Assembly (NCBI GenBank): GCA_021731445.1
Contig: JAKFXK010000003.1
Span: 1 to 37,204, forward strand
DNA: 37,204 bases
Source of the DNA: Nevskiaceae bacterium
Lineage (GTDB): Bacteria; Pseudomonadota; Gammaproteobacteria; Nevskiales; Nevskiaceae
Direction of reading: 5' to 3'
Shown here: in pieces, positions 17,859 to 25,525 of the stretch
Numbering within the stretch: the stretch's first letter is position 1
How the letters are laid out: every line of letters begins with the position of its first letter
The notes under the pieces: generated by a model
Database searches by the model: none
What the model was told of the DNA's origin: nothing
What the model saw: the letters and a program-made list of their open reading frames with translations, nothing else
Program-made: the position numbers and the translations under genes

Positions 17859-19531
17859 GCGGCTTCTCCGGCGGCAGCCACCGGATAGAGCGCGGCCTTG
17901 AACGGCGGCATGCCGACGCGCTGGTAGCAGGCGAGGAAGCTCTCGTCTTCGTTGGCGCGCAGCTCGAGATAAGTGTGGACGATGGTCTGTATGGCATCGG
18001 CGATGTGCTCGCGGCCTACCGATGGGCCGGTGCGATCGCCCAGGCTGGCCTTGTTTTCAGACGAGCCGCCGAGCGTGATCTGGTACCACTCCTCGCCTTT
18101 TTTATCGACGCCCAAAATGCCGATGTGGCCGACGCTGTGGTGGCCGCAGCCGTTCATGCAGCCGGACATGTTGAGCTTGATCTCGCCGATGTCGTGCTGG
18201 TAGTCGAGCGACTCGAAGCGGTCGAAGATTTCCTCCGCCACTGCAATCGAGCTGGCATTGCTGAGCGAGCAGAAGTCGAGGCCGGGGCAGCAGATGACGT
18301 CGGTCAACAGGCCGATGTTCGGGGTGGCCAGGTCGAGTTTCACCAGCGCCTGCCAGAGTGGATAGAGATCGGCCTGGCGCACATCGGTGAAGACCAGATT
18401 CTGGTTGTGCGTGGCGCGCAGCTCGCCGAAGGAATAGCGGTCGGCGAGATCGGCAATCGCATCCATCTGCTGGTGCGTGACATCGCCGGGGGCGATGCCG
18501 CGTGCCTTGAGCGAGAGGAAGGCAATGGCGTAACCGGGCTGACGATGTGCCTTGAGATTGCGCTTGGCCCACGCCGCAAAAGCGGAATCTTTTGCGAGGT
18601 GTTCGGCATAGCTGGTGTCGCTGGCGGTGGATGCCTCGTAGTCAAAGCTGGTGAAGAAGGACTGAAAGCGTGCGATGTCCGCGCGCTTGAGCTTGAGTGG
18701 GCCGTCCTTGATGGTGGCCCACTCGGCCTCGACCATTTCCTTGAACTTGGCGAGGCCCGTCTCCTTCACCGTGATCTTGATGCGCGCCTTGTAGATGTTG
18801 TCGCGGCGGCCAAGCAGGTTGTAGACGCGCAGGATCGCCTCGCTGTAGCTGAGCAGGTCTTCTTCCGGCAGCCATTCGCGGATGACCTGGCCGATCACCG
18901 GCGTGCGACCGAGGCCACCGCCCACCACCATCTCGTAGCCGATCTCGCCAGCGGCGTTCTTGATGATGTGCACGCCGATGTCATGTACCTGGGTTGCCGA
19001 GCGGTCGGTGGTCGAGGACGAAAACGCGAACTTGAATTTGCGCGGCAGCCAGTTGAACTCCGGGTGCTCGGTGGCCCACTGGCGCGTCAGCTCGCAGTAG
19101 GGGCGCGGGTCCACCAACTCATCCCTCGCCACACCCGCGAGGTGATCTGCGGTGACGTTGCGGATGCAGTTGCCGCTGGTCTGGATCGCGTGCATTTCCA
19201 CCGTCGCGAGGTCGGCAAGGATGTCCGGCACGTCCTCGATCTTCGGCCAGTTGAACTGGATGTTCTGCCGCGTGGTGAAGTGACCGTAGCCCTTGTCGTA
19301 TTTGCGCGCGATGTGCGCCAGCATGCGCAGCTGCTTGGCACTGAGCGTGCCGTAGGGGATGGCGATGCGCAGCATCGGGGCGAAGCGCTGCACATAGAGG
19401 CCGTTGCGCAGACGCAGATGGCGGAACTCATCGGCGGGCAGTGTGCCTGCAAGGTAGCGCGCGGTCTGGTCGCGGAACTGTGCGACGCGGGCGTTGACGA
19501 GGGCTTGGTCGAATTGGTCGTAGCGATACAT
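17855..19531 (-). CDS. cysI: Sulfite reductase hemoprotein (nitrite/sulfite reductase family)
   Basis: The product reduces sulfite to sulfide for cysteine synthesis using siroheme and a 4Fe-4S cluster. The 558-residue protein has the duplicated ferredoxin-like/siroheme-binding layout of the family: GHFTTRQNIQFNW near residue 82, SGNCIRNVT near residue 119, and the C-terminal cluster motif with CCPGLDFCSLSNA (near 411-423) plus MSGCMNGCGHH (near 453-463), supplying the four cysteine ligands. No flavoprotein subunit gene (cysJ) or cysH is adjacent, so electrons probably come from a ferredoxin or a distant partner. The ATG at 19531 is followed by MYRYDQFDQALV, typical for this subgroup. cysB lies upstream and cysG, which makes siroheme, is nearby. 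Confidence 0.9.
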   Translation of the reverse strand: MYRYDQFDQALVNARVAQFRDQTARYLAGTLPADEFRHLRLRNGLYVQRFAPMLRIAIPYGTLSAKQLRMLAHIARKYDKGYGHFTTRQNIQFNWPKIEDVPDILADLATVEMHAIQTSGNCIRNVTADHLAGVARDELVDPRPYCELTRQWATEHPEFNWLPRKFKFAFSSSTTDRSATQVHDIGVHIIKNAAGEIGYEMVVGGGLGRTPVIGQVIREWLPEEDLLSYSEAILRVYNLLGRRDNIYKARIKITVKETGLAKFKEMVEAEWATIKDGPLKLKRADIARFQSFFTSFDYEASTASDTSYAEHLAKDSAFAAWAKRNLKAHRQPGYAIAFLSLKARGIAPGDVTHQQMDAIADLADRYSFGELRATHNQNLVFTDVRQADLYPLWQALVKLDLATPNIGLLTDVICCPGLDFCSLSNASSIAVAEEIFDRFESLDYQHDIGEIKLNMSGCMNGCGHHSVGHIGILGVDKKGEEWYQITLGGSSENKASLGDRTGPSVGREHIADAIQTIVHTYLELRANEDESFLACYQRVGMPPFKAALYPVAAAGEAA

Positions 19532-19583
19532 GGGTTACTCCGTCCGCGAGCCAATGGGTTTTCGCGGGCGCGAAGGGTAACAA

Positions 19584-19595
19584 GCCTGTACAGGC
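19584..19595. promoter_or_regulatory. Perfect palindrome upstream of cysI
   Basis: GCCTGTACAGGC is a 12-base perfect palindrome 53 bases before the cysI start, in the 157-base gap after cysB. It could be an operator or an RNA hairpin in the cysI leader. It does not look like the longer A/T-rich sites described for CysB, so a link to CysB is not claimed. Confidence 0.4.
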
Positions 19596-19624
19596 ATATG
19601 AATAGACCGAATACACAACCGTAG

Positions 19625-19642
19625 GGCGGGTCGGAACCCGCC
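19625..19642. repeat. Hairpin/short repeat downstream of cysB
   Basis: GGCGGGT-CGGA-ACCCGCC is a 7-base-pair perfect stem with a 4-base loop, starting 47 bases after the cysB stop on the - strand. There is no U tract on either strand, so it is a poor intrinsic terminator. The GTAGGGCGGGT...ACCCGCC pattern resembles short dispersed repeats seen in many proteobacterial genomes. Confidence 0.55.
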
Positions 19643-19688
19643 AATGCCTCAGTAGCAGTCTCGACCTGCCCTGCAGAAGGTGCAACCG

Positions 19689-20669
19689 CTACAGCGTGCT
19701 TTGCACCTTCACCCGCCTCGCCACCTCGCTGCGACGCGCATCGGCATCGGGCAGGGCGGCAATGCCATCGACCAACTCCTTGCCCAGGTGCGCGGCAAAC
19801 AGCTGCATGAAGTCGTACATGAAGGTGCGCAGGAACAGGCTGCGACGGAAACCGATGTGGGTGGTCGAGGGCTCGAACAGGTGGCTGGCATCGAGCTGTA
19901 CCAGATCACGGTCGGTGCGCGCATCCCAGGCCATGTTGGCGATGATGCCCACGCCCATACCGGCCCGCACATAGGTCTTGATGACGTCGGCGTCGACGGC
20001 GGTGAGCACCACATCGGGCTTCAGGCCCGCGCCGGCAAAGGCCTGGTCGAGCTTGCTGCGGCCGGTGAAGCCGAAGGTGTAGGTGATGATCGGGTACTCG
20101 CTCAAGGCCTTGAGCGTCAGTTTTTTCACCGAAGCCAGCGGATGCGAGGGCGGCACCAGCACGCAGCGGTTCCAGTGGTAGCAGGGCAGCATCACCAGCT
20201 GTTCGAAGTGGTGCATGGCTTCGGTGGCGATGGCGAAATCGGCCTCGCCCTCGGCAGCCATCTTCGCAATCTGCGGCGGCGAGCCCTGGTGGATGTGCAG
20301 CGCCACCTTGGGGTATTTCTGGCGGAAGGCCTGGATCACCTTGGGCAGGGCATAGCGCGCCTGCGTATGGGTAGTGGCAATGGTCAGATCACCCTCGTCG
20401 GTCTGGCGGAACTCGCGCGCGACGTTCTTGATGTTCTCGCTTTCGGCGATGAGCTTCTCGGCGTAATCGAGAATGCGTTTGCCGGCTGGCGTGATCTCCG
20501 ACAGGTGCTTGCCATTGCGCACGAAGATGTCGACGCCCAGCTCATCCTCCAGCAGCTTGACCTGCTTGGAGACGCCGGGTTGGCTGGTGTGCAGCGCCTC
20601 GGCGGCGGCGGTGACATTGAGGCCGCGTTTGGCGACTTCGAGTACGTAATGGAGCTGGCGGATTTTCAT
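19689..20669 (-). CDS. cysB: LysR-type regulator of sulfur assimilation, CysB family
   Basis: CysB activates cysteine-biosynthesis and sulfur-scavenging genes in response to N-acetylserine. The 326-residue protein has an N-terminal winged helix-turn-helix (MKIRQLHYVLEVAKRGLNVT, then AAEALHTSQPGVSKQVKLLE near residues 22-41) and a periplasmic-binding-like effector domain with TTHTQARYALP near residue 99 (the inducer-binding threonines), YPIITYTFGFTGRS and AGMGVGIIANMAWD. These blocks are specific to CysB/Cbl rather than general LysR proteins. Being next to cysI and divergent from cysG makes CysB the likelier name. The 55-base divergent gap to cysG holds no promoter I can assign firmly. Confidence 0.92.
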   Translation of the reverse strand: MKIRQLHYVLEVAKRGLNVTAAAEALHTSQPGVSKQVKLLEDELGVDIFVRNGKHLSEITPAGKRILDYAEKLIAESENIKNVAREFRQTDEGDLTIATTHTQARYALPKVIQAFRQKYPKVALHIHQGSPPQIAKMAAEGEADFAIATEAMHHFEQLVMLPCYHWNRCVLVPPSHPLASVKKLTLKALSEYPIITYTFGFTGRSKLDQAFAGAGLKPDVVLTAVDADVIKTYVRAGMGVGIIANMAWDARTDRDLVQLDASHLFEPSTTHIGFRRSLFLRTFMYDFMQLFAAHLGKELVDGIAALPDADARRSEVARRVKVQSTL

Positions 20670-20724
20670 CGGTGAGTTCTCTCAAAGCGGCATATCAACA
20701 CACGATTGACTCTACACTTTCGCC

Positions 20725-22125
20725 ATGAACGATCACACTACCAATCCCTGGCTGCCCATCACCCTGCGACTGGCGGGTGCGCGCGTGCTGGTGGTGGGGG
20801 GTGGCGAGGTCGCCGCGCGCAAGGTGCGGCTGCTGCTCAAGGCCGCACCGTGCATCGAAATCGTCGCGCTCGAATTGAATGCCGAACTGGGCGCACTCGT
20901 CGAGCAAGGTGCAATCACCGTCAGCGGCACCGCCTTCGACGCTGGCCTTGTGCAAGGCTGCCGACTGGTGATTGCGGCGACCGATGACCGCGAGTTCAAC
21001 CGCCGCATTGCCGCTGCCGCAGACGCCGCCAACGTGCCGGTCAACGTGGTGGATGATCCTGCTCCATCGAGCTTCATCACCCCGGCGCTGGTCGAGCGCG
21101 CGCCGCTGTGGGTGGCGATCTCCAGCGGTGGTGCCGCACCCGTGCTGGCGCGGCGGCTGCGCGAGCGCATCGAGGCGCTGCTACCTGCAGGCTATGGGCG
21201 CCTGGCCGCGTTCATGGAGCGCCATCGCCCAGGTGTGAAAGCGCTCGCCGTCGAGCAGCGCCGTGCGCTGTGGGAGCAATTTCTCGATGGCCCAGGCCCG
21301 GAGCGCCTCTTGGTGGGCGACGAAGCCGCTGCAGCTATCGAGCTGGAAAGTCTCATCCAGGGCGAACCTGCGCGCGGCGAGGTGTACCTGGTCGGCGCTG
21401 GCCCCGGCGATCCTGATCTGCTCACCTTCCGCGCCCTGCGCCTGATGCAGCAGGCCGACGTCGTGCTGTTCGACCGTCTCGTCTCGCCCGCCATCATGGA
21501 ACTGGTGCGCCGCGATGCCGAGCGCATCTTCGTCGGCAAGAAGCGCAACCAGCACACGGTGCCGCAGGACGAGATCAACAGCGAGTTGGTGCGCCTCGCT
21601 TTAGCGGGCAAGCGCGTGCTGCGACTGAAAGGGGGTGATCCCTTCATCTTCGGGCGTGGCGGCGAGGAGATTGCCGAACTCTCCGGCCATGGCATCGCCT
21701 TCCAGGTGGTGCCCGGCATCACGGCTGCCAGCGGCTGCGCGGCCTACGCGGGCATCCCGCTCACCCACCGCGATTACGCGCAGAGCTGCATCTTCGTGAC
21801 CGGCCACGCACGCGCCGATGGCACGCTGAACCTGCATTGGGATCAGCTGGCGCGACCCGGCCAGACGGTGGTGTTCTACATGGGGGTGGTGACTCTGCCG
21901 CGCGTCTGCGCCGAGCTGATGGCACATGGCCTGCCTGCCGACTGGCCGATTGCGCTGGTGGAGGATGGCACCCAGCCGACCCAGCGCGTGGTCATCGGCA
22001 CACTGGCGGATCTGCCTGCGAAAGTCGCTGCCGCTGCGTCCTCGGGTGCGAGCCTCGTCATCGTCGGCGAAGTGGTGCGACTGCGTGAGCAGCTGGGGTG
22101 GTTTCAGCCTCGATCCACGACCTGA
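20725..22125 (+). CDS. cysG: Siroheme synthase (multifunctional CysG)
   Basis: CysG converts uroporphyrinogen III to siroheme, the cofactor of the CysI encoded nearby. The 466-residue protein is the full fusion: an N-terminal precorrin-2 dehydrogenase/ferrochelatase with the NAD-binding stretch [20 protein letters not shown] near residues 14-33, a linker with the [12 protein letters not shown] segment, and a C-terminal SUMT methyltransferase starting [17 protein letters not shown] near residue 217 and including [15 protein letters not shown] and [21 protein letters not shown]. It is divergent from cysB, which suggests shared control. It ends 19 bases from the convergent TPR gene. The same gene ends the Pseudomonas version of this cluster. 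Confidence 0.96.
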   Translation: MNDHTTNPWLPITLRLAGARVLVVGGGEVAARKVRLLLKAAPCIEIVALELNAELGALVEQGAITVSGTAFDAGLVQGCRLVIAATDDREFNRRIAAAADAANVPVNVVDDPAPSSFITPALVERAPLWVAISSGGAAPVLARRLRERIEALLPAGYGRLAAFMERHRPGVKALAVEQRRALWEQFLDGPGPERLLVGDEAAAAIELESLIQGEPARGEVYLVGAGPGDPDLLTFRALRLMQQADVVLFDRLVSPAIMELVRRDAERIFVGKKRNQHTVPQDEINSELVRLALAGKRVLRLKGGDPFIFGRGGEEIAELSGHGIAFQVVPGITAASGCAAYAGIPLTHRDYAQSCIFVTGHARADGTLNLHWDQLARPGQTVVFYMGVVTLPRVCAELMAHGLPADWPIALVEDGTQPTQRVVIGTLADLPAKVAAAASSGASLVIVGEVVRLREQLGWFQPRSTT

Positions 22126-22144
22126 CCGGATTCAATCCCGGGCT

Positions 22145-23437
22145 TCAAGCCGGCCCATAAAGCAATTTCATGCGCTGCATTTCCTTGTCCATGAAGTTGA
22201 CCCAGGTCGCGCCATCCTTGACGGTATCGCTGTATTGCAGCGCGGCCTGGAAGGCGGCCTTGGCTTCGGCGTATTTTTTCTGGTTGTAGAGCGCATTGCC
22301 GATCTGCATTTGCAGGCTGCCGGGCCGCTCCACGTTCTTGGCCTGCGTGGCGCTGCGGTATGCGGTGACCGCCTCGGCCCACTGCCCCAGCCTGAGGTGC
22401 GCCTGGCCCAGATAGACGTAGTGCTTCGCCTCACCACTCAGGGCCGAAAGCTTGGCGAGTGCGGTGATCTCCGCCTTGTGCTCCTTCGACAGGCTCAAGG
22501 CCTGCGCATACAGCTGCAGCGTGAGCGGCGTCTCGTTCAGCAGCTGCTTGTCGAAGCCCTTTTTCAGCACCTGCACGGCGGCGAAGGGCGCGTCATTGAG
22601 CAGATACAGCCGCGCCAGATTCAGCAGATCGCTGTCCTTCGTCAGTGCACCCGCCTCGTAGTTGGCGCGCAGCACACTGAGCTGCTGATCCTGCTTCTCG
22701 GCCAGCCCGTAGAGGCCCGCCAGCTGCATCCAGTAGCTGAGTTTCGGCCAGCGCTGCACCATGGTTTCGAGCACCTTGGCGGACTTGAGATAGTCCTTCT
22801 GCTCATAAAAGGCAGCACGTAGCAGTGACAGCCAGCTCTCCTTCGGCGGCAGACCCTTCTGCTTGGCGAGCTTGAGCGCGTCGAGCGTGACCTGCTCGGC
22901 CTTGGTGTATTGCTTGAGCTGGTACTGCGCCTGCGCGATCAGGATGTGGGCATCCGGCTTCACGTCCGGTGCCAGCGTCATCCACTTCTGCATCACCTTC
23001 ACGGCCTGGGCGTATTCGCCGGTGGCAAACGAAAGCTGGGCAATGCCGTAGAGCGTGTTGCTGCGCATCAGCTCGGGCAGCTGCTTTTGCCGCAGCACGT
23101 TCTTGTAGGCCTCCATCGTGCCCTTGCTGTCGTCGAGCGCGTAGTAGAGGCTGGCCTTGAAGTTCCAGTAGGTGGCTTTCTCGTAGTCGTTGAGCGAGTC
23201 GTACCGGGGCTTCAGCTCGTCGAGCTTCGCCATCGCTCCCTGGTGGTTCTTGACGTCGTTGAGGGCCTGCGCTGCCTCGAAGACGGCGTAGGCCTCCTTG
23301 CCGAGCGCCTGGGTCTTCCTGGTCTGCGGCTTGCCCGCCGGTGCGGCGGCGGCTGGCCTGGCCTTGTCCTGTGCCGCGAGGCTGAGCGGCAGCAGGGCGG
23401 TGAGGCCGATCATGAGTGCAGTGAGCGTGCTGCGCAT
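22145..23437 (-). CDS. Periplasmic TPR protein of a TonB2-type system
   Basis: This 430-residue protein has an N-terminal signal peptide (MRSTLTALMIGLTALLPLSLAA) followed by an Ala/Pro/Lys linker and many TPR-like helical repeats, e.g. around residues 55-85, 90-120, 125-160, 170-205 and 325-400 (KHYVYLGQAHLRLGQWAEA, ALYNQKKYAEAKAAFQAAL). It is probably periplasmic. TPR proteins of this type close the tonB2 gene clusters of Vibrio and related genera. The ATG overlaps the tonB stop by one base (TGATG), so it is the last gene of the - strand operon. A scaffolding role for the energy complex is inferred from linkage only. Confidence 0.85.
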   Translation of the reverse strand: MRSTLTALMIGLTALLPLSLAAQDKARPAAAAPAGKPQTRKTQALGKEAYAVFEAAQALNDVKNHQGAMAKLDELKPRYDSLNDYEKATYWNFKASLYYALDDSKGTMEAYKNVLRQKQLPELMRSNTLYGIAQLSFATGEYAQAVKVMQKWMTLAPDVKPDAHILIAQAQYQLKQYTKAEQVTLDALKLAKQKGLPPKESWLSLLRAAFYEQKDYLKSAKVLETMVQRWPKLSYWMQLAGLYGLAEKQDQQLSVLRANYEAGALTKDSDLLNLARLYLLNDAPFAAVQVLKKGFDKQLLNETPLTLQLYAQALSLSKEHKAEITALAKLSALSGEAKHYVYLGQAHLRLGQWAEAVTAYRSATQAKNVERPGSLQMQIGNALYNQKKYAEAKAAFQAALQYSDTVKDGATWVNFMDKEMQRMKLLYGPA

Positions 23438-24147
23438 CAGCCTGGCCCCTTCTTGCCTTTTTCGATGGCGAAGGTCAGCACATGCTGCACGCCGCTCACC
23501 GCGATGGGCTTGCCGTTCTCGACGCGCGGTTTGTACTTGAAACGGAGCACCGCACGGCTCGCAGCCTCGTCGAAGATGCCCTTGGGCTCCGACTCGATCA
23601 CGACCGGATCGACGACTGCGCCCGTGGGCGTGACGGTGAAACTCAAGAGCACATAGCCCTCGATGCCACGCTCCTGCGCGCGACGCGGATACACCGGCTC
23701 GACCTTGACGATGGGCAGATAATCGCCATCGCTGGCGAGATCGTTCTTCGACAGCGACAGACCAGTGCCGACCTCGACTTGGGTATCCACCCCCATCGGC
23801 CCCATCGGCAGGTTCAGGGCCGTGCTGGGGCCCTCCACTTTCGACTGCTGGATGCTCAGCGCCTGCGGCGAGGCTTCCGGCTTGTTGGGCTTCTCCGGTT
23901 TTGGTTTCTCACGCGGACGAGTCTCCAGCTCGAATTGCTTGTTCAAGCGCACGAAGTCGATGGTGGCCATCGTCTCACCACTCAAGGCCGCGGGGCCATG
24001 CGCGCTCATTAGCGAATGCAGGCCACCGAAGTATGCGAGGCTGAAAGCCAAGCCCAGTGCAATGGCGATGATGAAGCGCGGTGCCGACCCCAGCCGCGAG
24101 GGCGGTGGCATGGCATGGCGTGGGGGCAGGCGGATGACGGCTTGCAT
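23437..24147 (-). CDS. tonB: TonB energy-transducing protein
   Basis: TonB spans the periplasm and passes energy from ExbB/ExbD to outer-membrane receptors. From the ATG at 24147 it is 236 residues: a basic N-terminus, one membrane anchor (IIAIALGLAFSLAYFG near residues 26-41), a short Pro/Lys linker (RPREKPKPEKPNKPE) and a C-terminal TonB domain with YPRRAQERGIEGYVLLSF, a VTPTGAVVDPVV turn and FKYKPR. The linker is short, like TonB2 of Vibrio, which relies on extra partners to reach across the periplasm. An in-frame ATG at 24180 would overlap exbD and add 11 residues; 24147 fits better because it lies 7 bases after the exbD stop. Confidence 0.92.
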   Translation of the reverse strand: MQAVIRLPPRHAMPPPSRLGSAPRFIIAIALGLAFSLAYFGGLHSLMSAHGPAALSGETMATIDFVRLNKQFELETRPREKPKPEKPNKPEASPQALSIQQSKVEGPSTALNLPMGPMGVDTQVEVGTGLSLSKNDLASDGDYLPIVKVEPVYPRRAQERGIEGYVLLSFTVTPTGAVVDPVVIESEPKGIFDEAASRAVLRFKYKPRVENGKPIAVSGVQHVLTFAIEKGKKGPG

Positions 24148-24154
24148 GGTCGTC

Positions 24155-24565
24155 TCAGCCACCCTGCGCCAGCGTGGCAAGTGACACCGACTCGATGCCG
24201 CCCGAGCGCACCTGGTCCATCACCTTCACCAGCACGCCGTTCTCAGCCGTCTTGTCGGCCGTGATGATCACCGTGTCTTCCGGCCGTTCGGCGTGCATGC
24301 GCTCAATGGTGGCGCGCACTTCCGGCAGCGTGACCTTACGGCGATCCATCCAGATGTCGCCATTCGGCCGGATGGCGATCAGGATGTTGCCGTTCTCCTT
24401 GTATTCGGCGGTGTAGGCTTCTTCCTGCGTCACCTTCACACCCGTCTGCTTCACAAAGCTCGTCGTGATGATGAAGAAGATGAGCAGGTTCATGATGAAG
24501 TCGAGCATCGGGGCGAGATCAATCTCGGCCATGCCTTCTTCCTCGACGTGTTTGCGTCCGCGCAC
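24155..24565 (-). CDS. exbD: ExbD-type biopolymer transporter, copy 1
   Basis: ExbD subunits sit in the pore of the ExbB ring and use the proton gradient to drive TonB. This 136-residue copy has a short cytoplasmic N-terminus, a single membrane helix (DLAPMLDFIMNLLIFFIITT, residues 16-35) containing the essential aspartate D22, and a periplasmic domain ending MDQVRSGGIESVSLA. It lies 3 bases after a second exbD and 7 bases before tonB. The two ExbDs share the same layout and the MDQVR-GG block but differ strongly between helix and that block, so they are diverged paralogues and not a recent copy. Confidence 0.93.
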   Translation of the reverse strand: MRGRKHVEEEGMAEIDLAPMLDFIMNLLIFFIITTSFVKQTGVKVTQEEAYTAEYKENGNILIAIRPNGDIWMDRRKVTLPEVRATIERMHAERPEDTVIITADKTAENGVLVKVMDQVRSGGIESVSLATLAQGG

Positions 24566-24568
24566 GGT

Positions 24569-24991
24569 CTATCCCCCGGTCGAGGCGATGGAGACATCAA
24601 GCACGCCGCCGAGGCGCACCTGATCCATCACCTGCACCAGCACGCCGGTGGCGGACTTGGAGTTGGCGACGACGATCACCGGACCTTCCGGGTTTTCGGC
24701 CTTGAAGCGTTCGACGTTGGCACGCACCGCGCGCACGTCGATGGGTCGTTTTTCGATGGAAATCTCACCGCCGTTGTGCAGCACGATGTAGAGCGTCTTG
24801 TCGTCCTTCTTCTGATCCTGCGGCGTGCTCTGGTTGCTGGCGGCCGGGCGCGACAGCGAGAAGCCGACCTCCTTCACGAAGACCGCCGTGATGATGAAGA
24901 AGATCAGCAGGTTCATCACGAAGTCGAGCATCGGGGCCAGGTCGATGGCCCCTTCGCTCTCGGCGTCGCCACGGTGGCGTCTCATGCGCAT
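24569..24991 (-). CDS. exbD: ExbD-type biopolymer transporter, copy 2
   Basis: This 140-residue paralogue of the adjacent ExbD has the same helix pattern (DLAPMLDFVMNLLIFFIITA) with the proton-path aspartate D23, then a periplasmic domain with IEKRPIDVRAVRANVERF and MDQVRLGGVLDVSIA. It follows exbB by 9 bases. The two ExbDs may form a mixed dimer in the ring, or each may serve one of the two ExbB-type proteins encoded upstream; the sequence does not decide. An Arg/His-rich N-terminus replaces the acidic one of copy 1. Confidence 0.93.
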   Translation of the reverse strand: MRMRRHRGDAESEGAIDLAPMLDFVMNLLIFFIITAVFVKEVGFSLSRPAASNQSTPQDQKKDDKTLYIVLHNGGEISIEKRPIDVRAVRANVERFKAENPEGPVIVVANSKSATGVLVQVMDQVRLGGVLDVSIASTGG

Positions 24992-25000
24992 GGCGTTCTC

Positions 25001-25525
25001 CTAATACGTGAATTGATCGCCCAGCCACTCGGTCAGCCGTTTTGCTTTGGCCTGGAAGTAGTAGGCGGGATACATGCCGGAGATGCTGACGACGAGTCCG
25101 GTGAGCGTGCAGTTCATGGCCTCGGAAACGCCGCTGGACATGGTGCGGGCATCGGCGGAGCCGAGTGCTGCCATCGAGTCGAAGACTGCGAGCATTCCCG
25201 ATACCGTGCCGACCAGCCCAAGCAGCGGTGCGAGCGGCACCATCACTTTGAGCGTGGGCATGTTGGCGACCATGTTGGCGTTGAGACGCGAGATCATCGC
25301 GCGACGAATCTGGTGCGCCGACCAGCTGTCGTGATCCTCGCGCGCATGCCACTCGGCCAGCGCGCGGCGCGCTTCGGACGGCAGCACCACCTTGAAATAC
25401 CAGAGCCGCTCGAAGATCAGCCCCCACATCAAGACGCTGGTGAGAAAGATCCACAGCACATAGATGCCGCCGGCATGGAGCAGCGCCAGAAAGCCCTCGA
25501 AAGGGCCTTGCAGCAGTTCAGCCAC
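25001..25525 (-). CDS. exbB: ExbB/TolQ/MotA-family proton channel protein
   Basis: This 174-residue protein is a short ExbB of the TonB2 type. The first membrane helix is near residues 18-40 (GGIYVLWIFLTSVLMWGLIF). The second and third form the hallmark MotA/TolQ/ExbB domain: the LKVMVPLAPLLGLVGTVSGM stretch near residues 92-111 and TGLVVSISGMYPAYYFQ near 141-157. It assembles the ring around ExbD in the inner membrane. It overlaps the end of the TtpC-like gene by 8 bases, and exbD copy 2 follows after 9 bases. It lacks the N-terminal signal and coiled coil of its larger partner. Confidence 0.92.
   Translation of the reverse strand: MAELLQGPFEGFLALLHAGGIYVLWIFLTSVLMWGLIFERLWYFKVVLPSEARRALAEWHAREDHDSWSAHQIRRAMISRLNANMVANMPTLKVMVPLAPLLGLVGTVSGMLAVFDSMAALGSADARTMSSGVSEAMNCTLTGLVVSISGMYPAYYFQAKAKRLTEWLGDQFTY

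Noticed and set aside
17804-19624. A 606-codon open frame on the + strand opposite cysI
   Set aside because: It is antisense to a well-conserved cysI with intact cluster motifs; its translation is low-complexity and has no recognisable domain. High GC makes long antisense frames common.
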